A stretch of DNA of 64,000 nucleotides, from assembly GCA_011050675.1 (NCBI GenBank), contig DRFI01000029.1, positions 1 to 64,000 of the forward strand. Reading direction: 5' to 3'. This DNA is from Maribacter sp. Lineage in GTDB: Bacteria > Bacteroidota > Bacteroidia > Flavobacteriales > Flavobacteriaceae. The position numbers and the translations under genes are program-made. Position 1 is the first letter of the stretch; each line of letters begins with the position of its first letter. A model generated the notes under the pieces. The model had not been told where the DNA came from and ran no database searches. It was given only the letters and a program-made list of their open reading frames with translations. Below, one piece after another: positions 1-8,000 of the stretch.

Positions 1-350
1 AAAATATAGGTTCTGACGACCAGAAAGATACAGAAGTAGCGCTGTTGACAGCTGTAGATATTGACGGCGATGGAACAAACGAAACAAACGTACAAGAAGC
101 CATCGCGGCTTTACAGAATATAGGTTCTGACGACCAGAAAGATACAGAAGTAGCGCTGTTGACAGCTGTAGATATTGACGGCGATGGAACAAACGAAACA
201 AACGTACAAGAAGCCATCGCGGCTTTACAGAATATAGGTTCTGACGACCAGAACGATACAGAAGTTGAACTTTTGACAGCCATTGACATTGATGGCGACG
301 GAACAAACGAAACTAATGTTCAAGAGGCTATTGCAGCTTTACAGAACATA
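1..350 (+). repeat. tandem 114-bp in-frame coding repeats
   Basis: The period is 114 bp (38 codons). Complete units lie at 45-158 and 159-272, a partial unit at 1-44, and a diverged unit at 273 to about 350. Bases 3-139 match 117-253 without a mismatch by eye, whereas the last unit differs mainly at synonymous positions. That gradient indicates recent duplication of the upstream units, probably by unequal recombination or slippage. More copies may lie left of the window. Confidence 0.9.
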
Positions 351-1100
351 CAAGTTTCCGGAACAACTGGATCAATTCTTTTCGCAAATACAGATGGAAC
401 TATAACCGAAAATAACGCTCAATTATTTTGGAACAATTCAGCCTTGAATCTTAGATTGGGAATAGGAACAGCAAATCCTGATTCAAAACTTCATGTCCTA
501 GGTCAAATAAGAGCTAGTACTATCGCGAACGGTGATGGGACTGAAGGCTTACCTGCATATCGTTTTCAAGATGATTTAAATTCAGGAATGTGGTTACCAG
601 CTGAATCTGAACTTGCATTTTCAACTGATGGGAATGAAGCTATGAGAATAAACGCGACTGGTAATGTTGGTATCGGAATAGCACCAACAACTAAACTTCA
701 TGTAGACGGAGACATAAGAGCGGAAGGGGAAATATTCGCTACAGCATTTAACACAGTGCCAGATTACGTTTTCCAAAAATACTTTTTAGGTAATTCCATC
801 TTAAACCCTGATTATGAATTCAATGATTTAGTTAAAATAGAAGCCTTTATTAAAGAAAACAATCACTTACCAGGTATTCAATCTGCACAAGCGGTAAAAG
901 AACAAGGGTTTTGGAACGTAAGTGAATCTTCTAGAGTCAACCTAGAAAAAATAGAAGAACTATTTTTGCATACCATTGAACAAGAAAAGAAAATAAAAGA
1001 ATTAAAAGCAGCCAATACTAACATGCATACTGAAATGGAAGTCTTAAAAGCTCAAATGGAAGAAATTAAAACCATGTTATTAGAAAAGTCAGAAAACTAA
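1..1100 (+). CDS. repeat-containing tail-fibre/adhesin-like surface protein, 5' truncated by window edge
   Basis: The reading frame is open to the left edge (codons in phase from base 3), so the true start lies outside the window; the TTG at 45 is only an internal codon. The visible part begins with near-identical 38-residue repeats containing a DIDGDGTNETN segment that looks like a calcium-binding loop. These are followed by two modules of the VGIG..P..KLHVDG type common in phage tail-fibre-like and surface proteins of flavobacteria. The C-terminal part contains PDYVFQKYF and HLPGIQSA, typical of flavobacterial proteins with tail-fibre-like ends, then a Lys/Glu-rich coiled coil over the last ~60 residues. 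The stop overlaps the next ATG (TAATG), so the two genes are probably co-translated. Function is inferred only: an extracellular oligomeric fibre or adhesin. Secretion cannot be judged because the N-terminus is missing. Confidence 0.7.
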   Translation, partial: NIGSDDQKDTEVALLTAVDIDGDGTNETNVQEAIAALQNIGSDDQKDTEVALLTAVDIDGDGTNETNVQEAIAALQNIGSDDQNDTEVELLTAIDIDGDGTNETNVQEAIAALQNIQVSGTTGSILFANTDGTITENNAQLFWNNSALNLRLGIGTANPDSKLHVLGQIRASTIANGDGTEGLPAYRFQDDLNSGMWLPAESELAFSTDGNEAMRINATGNVGIGIAPTTKLHVDGDIRAEGEIFATAFNTVPDYVFQKYFLGNSILNPDYEFNDLVKIEAFIKENNHLPGIQSAQAVKEQGFWNVSESSRVNLEKIEELFLHTIEQEKKIKELKAANTNMHTEMEVLKAQMEEIKTMLLEKSEN

Positions 1101-2263
1101 TGAAATTATACCCCTACATACTTTTCTTTCTATTGGCAGTGAGCGTTTCTGCCCAAACTGCCCTGTACAACAACGGCAACTTTCGCATTCATAATGGTGG
1201 TGCTATTGGTTTCCACACCAACCTTATCAATGAATCCCCAATGGACAATAATCTTGGACTGGCAGGTTTTTATGGCACACAGCTTTTAACCGTTTCTGGG
1301 AATGTAACGCCACAGTTCTATGATATGGAAATTGCCTTAGAAAATAACATGCAGTTAAATCTAGGTATGGATAATACCAATAACACAAATTTCATATTCG
1401 GTAGTATTCGTACTCCCCTATCGCAACCAGACATTTTCTACAATTTTGTAGATAATTCCTTTTATAGTGGCGAGAACGACTTTAGTAAAATAGAAGGCTA
1501 TGCTGCAATTACAAACCAACAAAACTTCGGTTTTCCTGTTGGCGATGTTCAATACTTAAGACCATTAATCCTAAATTCTGAGAGTGTCAATTTATTTGCC
1601 AAATGCGCTTACTACTACGAAAATCCAAATAATGCACCAGCACCACTTGGTGCTTATAACACAAATACAACAGATTTAGATGTAGCACTTGTAAATACTT
1701 TTGAATTCTGGAGATTAGAAGGTACTATTACATCTACGGTAACTTTAAGTTGGAACGAACGCAGTACAATAGGGAGTTTAACCGAAAATGTTGATGAAAT
1801 CATCCCTGTTGGGTGGAGCAAAGCTTCTCAAAAATGGGTAAATTTAGTAGGCAGTGTGCCTGTAGGTACCATAACCGAAGGTTTTGTAACTACTGAATCT
1901 TTTATACCAGACGACTATGAAGCTATCACCTTGGGATCTTCAAAAAGTCCGTTCGAGCCTTTATCTAAAGATGTTTTTTTTCTTGATAATTTCTTTGTTT
2001 CGGTAAATGGTGATGGAATCAATGATAATTTCTTCATTGAAGAATTGCAAGATTACAATAGTAATTTTGTTCAAATTTATGACCGTTACGGATTTAAGGT
2101 ATTTGAAAAAACAGATTATCTTAACGATTTTGTAGGGTTTTCAAACATGGACAACGTTCCCTTTGGAGCAGAAAAAGGGTTGCCTACTGGTGTCTATTTT
2201 TACACCATTTACATTCCAGAAGAAGACTTAAACTATCAAGGCTTTTTATATCTTTCTAGATAA
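1100..2263 (+). CDS. secreted protein with gliding-motility-associated / T9SS type B sorting domain
   Basis: 387 residues. A Sec signal peptide is visible at about residues 1-18 (hydrophobic core ending SVSAQ). The middle is a beta-rich region with no enzyme motif that I recognise. The last ~95 residues form a CHU_C/type B sorting domain: a VSVNGDGINDNF segment (family consensus close to SPNGDGxND), then IYDRYG, and a terminal PTGVYFYTI...GFLYLSR strand. Such domains direct export through the type IX secretion system across the outer membrane. The ATG overlaps the upstream stop by one base, suggesting one operon and possibly a shared surface structure with the fibre-like protein. The usual S-P of SPNGDG is V-S-V here, a mild departure. 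Confidence 0.8.
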   Translation: MKLYPYILFFLLAVSVSAQTALYNNGNFRIHNGGAIGFHTNLINESPMDNNLGLAGFYGTQLLTVSGNVTPQFYDMEIALENNMQLNLGMDNTNNTNFIFGSIRTPLSQPDIFYNFVDNSFYSGENDFSKIEGYAAITNQQNFGFPVGDVQYLRPLILNSESVNLFAKCAYYYENPNNAPAPLGAYNTNTTDLDVALVNTFEFWRLEGTITSTVTLSWNERSTIGSLTENVDEIIPVGWSKASQKWVNLVGSVPVGTITEGFVTTESFIPDDYEAITLGSSKSPFEPLSKDVFFLDNFFVSVNGDGINDNFFIEELQDYNSNFVQIYDRYGFKVFEKTDYLNDFVGFSNMDNVPFGAEKGLPTGVYFYTIYIPEEDLNYQGFLYLSR

Positions 2264-2472
2264 TTAAGTGATTAAATATAATACGTTACACTTTTTAAAT
2301 TTAACATCAGGTATATTTAATCGCTATACTATCCGTCAAGAAAATTGATCCTAAAATCTTTTAAGTTCAAGATTCACTACTTTTACATTGCATGATTTAC
2401 CAATCTCAAAAATTTTTACTTTTTGATCTAGTTTGGCAAATCTTTTGTATTAAATAACACCAATATAGAGTT

Positions 2473-3207
2473 ATGCAGAGAAGAACATTTATCAATAGAA
2501 GCAGTTCAGCTGCTTTGGCACTAGCCATTGCCCCAACTTTCTTTATTCAAGAAGATACCGAATATTCCATTTTAGAACTTATGGGAAAAGAGGATATTGA
2601 TCTTTATGGAAAAGACATTAACCTAAGAAAAGAAGCACATGATGCCTTTGTTGAAATGAAAAAAGCAGCATACAATGATGGCATTGACCTTAAAATAGTT
2701 TCAAGCTTTAGAAATTACGATAGACAAGAAGCAATTTTTGAGCGTAAATTTTTAAAATATACGGATGATGATGGCATGAACCCTACAGATGCAATCGATA
2801 AAATAATTGAATATTCTACAATACCAGGCACAAGCAGACATCATTGGGGTACTGATATTGATGTGGTTGATGGTTACAGAAAAGTAGAGGGCGATGTTTT
2901 AGTTCCTCATAAGTTTGAAGGTGAAGGTCCTTACGTTGATTTCAAAAAATGGATGGATGAAAATTCCGAAACTTACGGTTTTCACTTAGTATACACCGAT
3001 GACCCTAAAAGAAGAGGGTTTAAATACGAACCTTGGCATTATAGCTACGCTCCATTATCTATACCAATGCTTGAGCAATTTAGAAGCAAGAACATTGCAT
3101 CGATTCTAATTCGTGAAGATTTTTATGGCGCAGATAATTTTACAATGGGATTTTTAAGGTCTTACATTCAAAACAATGTTTTAGATATTAATAGCGACCT
3201 ATTATAA
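2473..3207 (+). CDS. M15 family D-alanyl-D-alanine carboxypeptidase (VanY-like), exported
   Basis: 244 residues. The N-terminus has a twin arginine (QRRTFINRSSS) before a hydrophobic stretch, so Tat export is plausible though the motif is not canonical. The VanY/M15B zinc site is visible: SRHHWGTDID at residues 121-130 (H123, D130) and EPWHY at 186-190 (H189, with E186 as catalytic base). The SSFRNYDRQ segment near residue 77 is also typical of the family. It probably trims the C-terminal D-Ala from peptidoglycan stem peptides in the periplasm. It stands alone: 209 bp upstream hold no gene that I can see, and the M48 gene follows 39 bp downstream on the same strand. Confidence 0.85.
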   Translation: MQRRTFINRSSSAALALAIAPTFFIQEDTEYSILELMGKEDIDLYGKDINLRKEAHDAFVEMKKAAYNDGIDLKIVSSFRNYDRQEAIFERKFLKYTDDDGMNPTDAIDKIIEYSTIPGTSRHHWGTDIDVVDGYRKVEGDVLVPHKFEGEGPYVDFKKWMDENSETYGFHLVYTDDPKRRGFKYEPWHYSYAPLSIPMLEQFRSKNIASILIREDFYGADNFTMGFLRSYIQNNVLDINSDLL

Positions 3208-3246
3208 GTATTTTGTACTTTAAAACCTGTACTACAATACATTACC

Positions 3247-4011
3247 ATGAGAAGAGGAAGTTGGAAAATTAGAATATTTATTGGCTTGGCTATTGTTGCC
3301 TTCGCATTTATACAAAAATGCAGCAATACTGAAGAGAACCCTTATACAGGCAGATCTCAGCATATTACAATGACTTCTGAACAAGAAATAGCCATTGGCT
3401 TACAAAGTGCTCCAGAAATGGCGCAACAATATGGTGGTCTATATCCAGATCAACGGTTACAATCTTTTGTTGAGTCTGTTGGTAATAAATTGGTTCAAAA
3501 TAGTATTGCCAGGGAAACACCATATCAGTATGATTTTCATTTATTGGCAGATGACCAGACCATAAATGCTTTTGCTTTACCTGGTGGACAATGCTTTATA
3601 ACTTATGCATTATTTTCTCAGCTTAACGAAGCTCAATTGGCTGGAGTATTAGGTCATGAAATTGGTCATGTTATTGGTAGACATTCTGCGGAAAGGATTG
3701 CAGATAGTCAAACATGGCAAACAGCAACTATGGGCGCAACAGTTGGCGCTGGTGATATGGGTAGTGTTTTAGGTAGTATTGGCCAGAGTACACTTTTGAA
3801 AAATGGACGTGGCGATGAATTGGAAAGCGATGAGCTTGGTGTACTGTTTATGATACAATCTGGTTACGACCCTTATGAAATGATTAAAGTAATGGAAATT
3901 TTAAAAGCAGCTGGCGGTCCAGACCGTGCTCCTGAATTTCAAAGTACCCATCCTGACCCAGAAAATAGAATAGAAAAAATTAAAGAAGCGATAGACAAGT
4001 ATAAAAACTAA
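3247..4011 (+). CDS. M48 family zinc metalloprotease, membrane- or lipid-anchored
   Basis: 254 residues. The N-terminus has a basic start (MRRGSWKIR), a hydrophobic segment at about 8-22 and Cys25. The K just before that Cys is a poor lipobox, so an uncleaved anchor is as likely as a lipoprotein. The zinc motif HEIGH is at 137-141 inside GHEIGHVIGRHSAE, with a likely third ligand E193 in the LESDELG segment. Length and layout match the BepA/Oma1-like single-domain M48 proteins of Bacteroidota, which act in the periplasm in envelope protein quality control. The substrate is unknown. The short spacing after the M15 gene suggests possible co-transcription. Confidence 0.85.
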   Translation: MRRGSWKIRIFIGLAIVAFAFIQKCSNTEENPYTGRSQHITMTSEQEIAIGLQSAPEMAQQYGGLYPDQRLQSFVESVGNKLVQNSIARETPYQYDFHLLADDQTINAFALPGGQCFITYALFSQLNEAQLAGVLGHEIGHVIGRHSAERIADSQTWQTATMGATVGAGDMGSVLGSIGQSTLLKNGRGDELESDELGVLFMIQSGYDPYEMIKVMEILKAAGGPDRAPEFQSTHPDPENRIEKIKEAIDKYKN

Positions 4012-4063
4012 GGTTAATCGTTTTTTTTGTGCACTTTGTCTAGAGCACATACCTTCCTATTTA

Positions 4064-4071
4064 TATTTTTG
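4064..4071 (+). promoter_or_regulatory. TAnnTTTG -7 element (TATTTTTG)
   Basis: Exact match to the Bacteroidota -7 consensus, about 83 bp upstream of the small membrane-protein ORF at 4154. No TTG is seen at the usual -33 spacing, so this is a half-site prediction. Confidence 0.45.
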
Positions 4072-4153
4072 TAAATTTGGATAAGTCCCAAGCTTATTTT
4101 ACCATTTATGAATTGCCTTTATAGCTATGATTTAATCATAGAAGAACACTATA

Positions 4154-4321
4154 ATGGGAACAATTACACATTTTAAGAATTTATACGTGCAGGCGTTTGA
4201 AAACTGTAAACCAGAAATATTGGTTGCATTTTTAAAAGTCTACTCAGTATTTTGTGCCCTAATGATATTTATGGCACTGTATGCTTTTGTCATAAGAGTT
4301 GCAAACGGATTTGATTTTTAA
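4154..4321 (+). CDS. small single-pass membrane protein (DUF6747-like)
   Basis: A 55-residue ORF in what otherwise looks like a 418-bp gap. It begins MGTITHFKNLYVQAFENC, has one hydrophobic helix at about residues 29-47 (VYSVFCALMIFMALYAFVI) and ends RVANGFDF. This pattern (a K-x-Y-V-x-A-F start, an ALYAF helix and a terminal GF-x-F) is the one I recall for small flavobacterial proteins labelled DUF6747. That assignment is from memory, not a search. A -7 promoter element lies upstream and a strong hairpin terminator at 4374-4413 downstream, so it would be a self-contained transcription unit. Function unknown. Confidence 0.65.
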   Translation: MGTITHFKNLYVQAFENCKPEILVAFLKVYSVFCALMIFMALYAFVIRVANGFDF

Positions 4322-4373
4322 CGCTTTTTACTCTTTTACCTGAACACTATTTGGAGTAGAATTTTGTACTATT

Positions 4374-4413
4374 AAAAAAAGGGCTCATTGAAATTTCAAT
4401 GAGCCCTTTTTAA
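4374..4413. terminator. bidirectional intrinsic terminator
   Basis: A perfect 13-bp inverted repeat (GGGCTCATTGAAA and its complement, 4381-4406) is flanked by an A-run on the left and a T-run on the right. It sits between the small + strand ORF and the convergent ankyrin gene and can serve both. Confidence 0.85.
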
Positions 4414-4429
4414 TTTAAATATTTAAAAA

Positions 4430-4816
4430 CTAAGAATTTTCATTTATTACGCCTAGAACGCCTTTTGCATTAGACATTTTTGCATACTCTTTAGCTGTAT
4501 ACCCTTGGTCGCTTTTAATATTAAGGTTTGCTCCGTTTAATAACAACACCTTCAATACCTCTACCCTATTATACCTTGCAGCATACATTGCAGGCGTTAA
4601 ACCTAGAGATTTCTCATTTAATTTTTCTCCTAAAGCCAATAAGCTTCTAACTTCGTCAACATTACCTTTCATAGCTGCTTTACACAACGAGCTAATTTCG
4701 TCATTAACAGATACCGAGGTATCTACATTCAAAAGTGAATTATTATATGTACTAGCATAAACTCCTGAAAATGAAAACACGCTAAAAAAGAACAGAACTA
4801 CAATTGAGTTTTTCAT
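4430..4816 (-). CDS. secreted ankyrin-repeat protein (copy 1)
   Basis: 128 residues. A Sec signal peptide is visible at about 1-22 (KNSIVVLFFFSVFSFSGVYAS). The mature part has ankyrin-type repeats: LCKAAMKGNVDEVRSLLALG, then LTPAMYAARYNRVEVLKVLL and NGANLNIKSDQGYTAKEYA. It is clearly paralogous to the gene at 5010-5402, with the same repeat layout, including the unusual S-LG-TPAM-AARYN-V-LKVL core. Probably a periplasmic or surface protein-binding module; partner unknown. Confidence 0.8.
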   Translation of the reverse strand: MKNSIVVLFFFSVFSFSGVYASTYNNSLLNVDTSVSVNDEISSLCKAAMKGNVDEVRSLLALGEKLNEKSLGLTPAMYAARYNRVEVLKVLLLNGANLNIKSDQGYTAKEYAKMSNAKGVLGVINENS

Positions 4817-5009
4817 AATATATACGTTTTATTGATTAATAAAATTATTGATTAATTAAAATTACGTATAGATTTTTATTAAAAACATAATTTTAAGAAA
4901 GAAATAGCAAATATTTAACAATTACCAAACTAATAAAATAAAGCCTCAAAAGAATGTGAAACCTAATAGTAGATTTTTGAAATAAAAATATTCAGTTATT
5001 AAACTAAAA

Positions 5010-5402
5010 TCAGCTACCAACAGTAGCTTCTAGAACCTCTAAAGCTTCTGCCGCATTTGAAAGTTCTGCATAGCGTTTAGCTGTATACCCTTGACTACTC
5101 TGCATATTTAAATCGGCTCCATTGGTAATTAGCACCTTTAAAATATCTACTTTATTATAACGGGCAGCAAACATTGCCGGCGTCATACCCAAAGATTTTT
5201 GGTTAACATCTTCTCCTAAATCGATTAAACGCTCTACCGTTTCTAAATCTCCTTGTATTACCGCTTTACAAAACGAACTAATATCGACCCTGGAAACAAG
5301 TTCGATATTATCATTTAATAATAAATTTTGCGTTTCACTAGCCATAATTGTAGACCCCATAGTAAGAGCTACCATTGATACTGTAAGAATTACTTTTTTC
5401 AT
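5010..5402 (-). CDS. secreted ankyrin-repeat protein (copy 2)
   Basis: The ATG at 5402 is chosen (130 residues) because it starts a clean Sec signal peptide (MKKVILTVSMVALTMGSTIMAS); the longer in-frame form starting at 5483 would bury it. The mature part has two to three ankyrin repeats (FCKAVIQGDLETVERLIDLG, then LGMTPAMFAARYNKVDILKVL and TNGADLNMQSSQGYTAKRYA). It lies 193 bp upstream of its paralogue at 4430-4816 in the same orientation, pointing to a tandem duplication. No operon partner of known function. Confidence 0.8.
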   Translation of the reverse strand: MKKVILTVSMVALTMGSTIMASETQNLLLNDNIELVSRVDISSFCKAVIQGDLETVERLIDLGEDVNQKSLGMTPAMFAARYNKVDILKVLITNGADLNMQSSQGYTAKRYAELSNAAEALEVLEATVGS

Positions 5403-5596
5403 GATGATTGATTTTAATTGATGAGTACAATAGTGTACACTTATAAGACGCCAGTTTAACTTAATTGTTTCATGCTTTAACATTGTTATAACTAAACTTT
5501 AACAAACAAATCTTCACCTAAACATAAAATATGTTGCGATACACCATCTATGTAAAAAAGGTATGTAATCTAGTAGCTTAACTTAATAGAACATAG

Positions 5597-5604
5597 TATT
5601 TTTG
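5597..5604 (+). promoter_or_regulatory. TAnnTTTG -7 element upstream of gpmI (TATTTTTG)
   Basis: Exact consensus match ending 22 bp before the gpmI ATG, which would give a very short leader. No TTG at the -33 spacing. Confidence 0.6.
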
Positions 5605-5626
5605 TTATCCTAAAACCTTTTGAAAG

Positions 5627-7144
5627 ATGAACAAAAAAGTAATCTTAATGATATTAGATGGCTGGGGAAAATCTCCTGACCCAGCTGTATCTGCCGTAGA
5701 TAAAGCCAATACTCCTTTTATTGATAGTTTATATACTAACTACGCTAATTCTAACTTACTTACCGACGGTATGAATGTTGGGCTTCCAGAAGGTCAGATG
5801 GGAAATAGTGAAGTGGGTCACATGAATTTAGGCGCTGGTAGAATTGTTTATCAAGATTTAGCAAAAATCAACAAAGCAGTTAAGGAAAATACTTTAAGTT
5901 CTGAGCCTGTTTTAAAAAGTGCTTTTGAATACGCTAAAAAGAATAATAAAAATGTTCACTTTTTAGGTCTTTTAAGTGATGGTGGTGTTCATAGCCATAC
6001 TAATCATATAAAAGGTTTAATTACCGCTGGTAAAGAATCTGGTGTAGAAAATATGTTTTTACATGCTTTTACCGATGGTAGAGATGTAGATCCAAAAAGT
6101 GGCAAAGGTTTTTTAGAAGATATCGTACACTTTAGTGCTGATAAAAACACAAAATTAGCTACTGTAATTGGTAGATATTACGCTATGGATCGTGATAAAC
6201 GATGGGAGCGAGTTAAGGAAGCATATGATGTCATTGTAAATGCAGAAGGTGAAAAATCTACTGACATTGTTAAAACCATTCAAAAAAGTTACGACAATGA
6301 TATTACCGATGAGTTTATAAAACCAATTGTTATGACCAGCACAGATGGTACACCAATTGCATCTGTAAAAGAAGATGACGTCGTAATTTTCTTCAATTTT
6401 AGAACGGATCGCGGAAGAGAACTAACTCAAGTATTAAGTCAAGTAGATATGCATGAACAAAATATGCATAAGCTTAACTTATATTATGTTACTCTTACCA
6501 ACTATGATGAATCTTACAATAACGTTCATGTAGTTTACAATAAAGATAATATCGTTGAAACCTTAGGCGAGGTCATTTCAAATGCTGGTAAAAAGCAAAT
6601 ACGTATTGCCGAAACTGAAAAATACCCTCATGTAACTTTCTTTTTCAATGGTGGAAGAGAAGTACCTTTTGAAGGTGAGTCACGCTTATTGTGCCCATCA
6701 CCAAAAGTTTCTACTTATGATTTGCAACCAGAAATGAGTGCTTATGAAATTAGGGATAAAATTATACCAGAAATTAAAAAAGGAGATGTAGATTTTATTT
6801 GCCTGAATTTTGCAAATCCAGATATGGTTGGGCATACAGGTGTTATGGAAGCTGCTATTAAAGCTTGTGAAACAGTTGACAAATGTGCTAAAGATGTAAT
6901 TACTGCAGCCATTGAAGAAGATTACTCAGTAATTGTAATTGCAGATCACGGTAATTGCGAAACAATGGTCAATGAAGATGGTAGCCCTAACACAGCGCAT
7001 ACCACCAACCCAGTTCCGCTTATATTAGTAGATAAAGATATACACCAAATAAAAGATGGTGTTTTAGGAGATATAGCACCCACTATTTTAAAATTAATGG
7101 GTATTGAAAAATCTAAATTTATGACCCAAAATTCATTGGTTTAA
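5627..7144 (+). CDS. gpmI: 2,3-bisphosphoglycerate-independent phosphoglycerate mutase
   Basis: 505 residues, the usual length for the family. It interconverts 3- and 2-phosphoglycerate in glycolysis and gluconeogenesis in the cytoplasm. Visible motifs are the metal-binding LDGWG (D11), the catalytic serine S61 in GQMGNSEVGHMNLG, the DGRDVDPKSG and FNFRTDRGRE segments, and the C-terminal IADHGNCE metal site. A -7 promoter element lies just upstream. The map gene follows after 28 bp on the same strand, so the two may share a transcript. Confidence 0.97.
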   Translation: MNKKVILMILDGWGKSPDPAVSAVDKANTPFIDSLYTNYANSNLLTDGMNVGLPEGQMGNSEVGHMNLGAGRIVYQDLAKINKAVKENTLSSEPVLKSAFEYAKKNNKNVHFLGLLSDGGVHSHTNHIKGLITAGKESGVENMFLHAFTDGRDVDPKSGKGFLEDIVHFSADKNTKLATVIGRYYAMDRDKRWERVKEAYDVIVNAEGEKSTDIVKTIQKSYDNDITDEFIKPIVMTSTDGTPIASVKEDDVVIFFNFRTDRGRELTQVLSQVDMHEQNMHKLNLYYVTLTNYDESYNNVHVVYNKDNIVETLGEVISNAGKKQIRIAETEKYPHVTFFFNGGREVPFEGESRLLCPSPKVSTYDLQPEMSAYEIRDKIIPEIKKGDVDFICLNFANPDMVGHTGVMEAAIKACETVDKCAKDVITAAIEEDYSVIVIADHGNCETMVNEDGSPNTAHTTNPVPLILVDKDIHQIKDGVLGDIAPTILKLMGIEKSKFMTQNSLV

Positions 7145-7172
7145 GTTTAGGCACAACAGAAAGTATATTAGT

Positions 7173-7991
7173 ATGATAAAATTAAAGACAGCCGAAGAGA
7201 TTGAGTTAATGCGAGAGAGCGCGCTAATTGTTTCTAAAACTTTAGGAATGATTGCTTCAGAGGTAAAACCCGGAGTTACCACACTTCAGTTAGACACTTT
7301 GGCTGAAACTTTTATACGTGATCACGGTGCTATACCTGGCTTCTTGGGATTATATGATTTTCCAAACTCACTATGTATGAGCCCTAACGCTCAGGTAGTT
7401 CATGGTATTCCAAATAACACTCCTTTAGTTGAAGGTGACATCATCTCTATAGATTGTGGAGCACTAAAAAATGATTTTTATGGTGATCACGCCTATACTT
7501 TTGAGGTAGGAGAAGTTACTCCTGAAATTAAAAAATTACTAGAAGTCACTAAAAAGTCATTGTATCTTGGTATACGTGAATTTAAAGTAGGAAACCGTGT
7601 TGGAGATGTTGGTTATGCTATTCAGAAATTCACAGAAGATCATGGTTATGGCGTAGTGCGTGAATTAGTAGGTCATGGTTTGGGAAGAAAAATGCACGAA
7701 GGCCCAGAAATGCCTAATTATGGTAGACGTGGAAGAGGTAAAAAATTCGCTGAAGGAATGACCGTTGCTATAGAACCTATGACCAATATGGGTACAAAAA
7801 ACATTAAGCAACTTAAAGATGGTTGGACAATTCTTACCGCAGATGGTAAGCCAAGTGCTCATTTTGAACATGATGTTGCGATTGTTAACGGTAAACCGCA
7901 ATTACTATCAACTTTCAAATACATTTACGAAGCTTTAGGTATTGTAAGCGACGAAGAAGATGAGTTTACTTCTTCTACAATAAAAGTTTAG
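7173..7991 (+). CDS. map: type I methionine aminopeptidase
   Basis: 272 residues. It removes the N-terminal methionine from nascent proteins. The five metal ligands of the pita-bread fold are all present: D94, D105, H168, E201 and E232, together with H77 and H175 that line the active site (HGIP and KMHEGPEMP segments). The protein is about 10-15 residues longer than E. coli Map because of a short acidic C-terminal tail. It lies between gpmI and a methyltransferase gene 9 bp downstream, probably one operon. Confidence 0.96.
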   Translation: MIKLKTAEEIELMRESALIVSKTLGMIASEVKPGVTTLQLDTLAETFIRDHGAIPGFLGLYDFPNSLCMSPNAQVVHGIPNNTPLVEGDIISIDCGALKNDFYGDHAYTFEVGEVTPEIKKLLEVTKKSLYLGIREFKVGNRVGDVGYAIQKFTEDHGYGVVRELVGHGLGRKMHEGPEMPNYGRRGRGKKFAEGMTVAIEPMTNMGTKNIKQLKDGWTILTADGKPSAHFEHDVAIVNGKPQLLSTFKYIYEALGIVSDEEDEFTSSTIKV

Positions 7992-8000
7992 TAAATACAG

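Noticed and set aside
1-350. Regular repeats suggestive of a CRISPR array
   Set aside because: The 114-bp units are contiguous, translate in one frame as protein repeats, and have no spacers.
1-1100. Tail-fibre-like sequence as evidence of a prophage
   Set aside because: No other phage gene is in view and the next gene carries a T9SS sorting domain; such fibre-like proteins are common chromosomal genes in flavobacteria.
2264-2472. Possible promoter or small gene in the 209-bp gap before the VanY-like gene
   Set aside because: Only near-matches to TAnnTTTG (wrong spacing) and no ORF of credible length are present.
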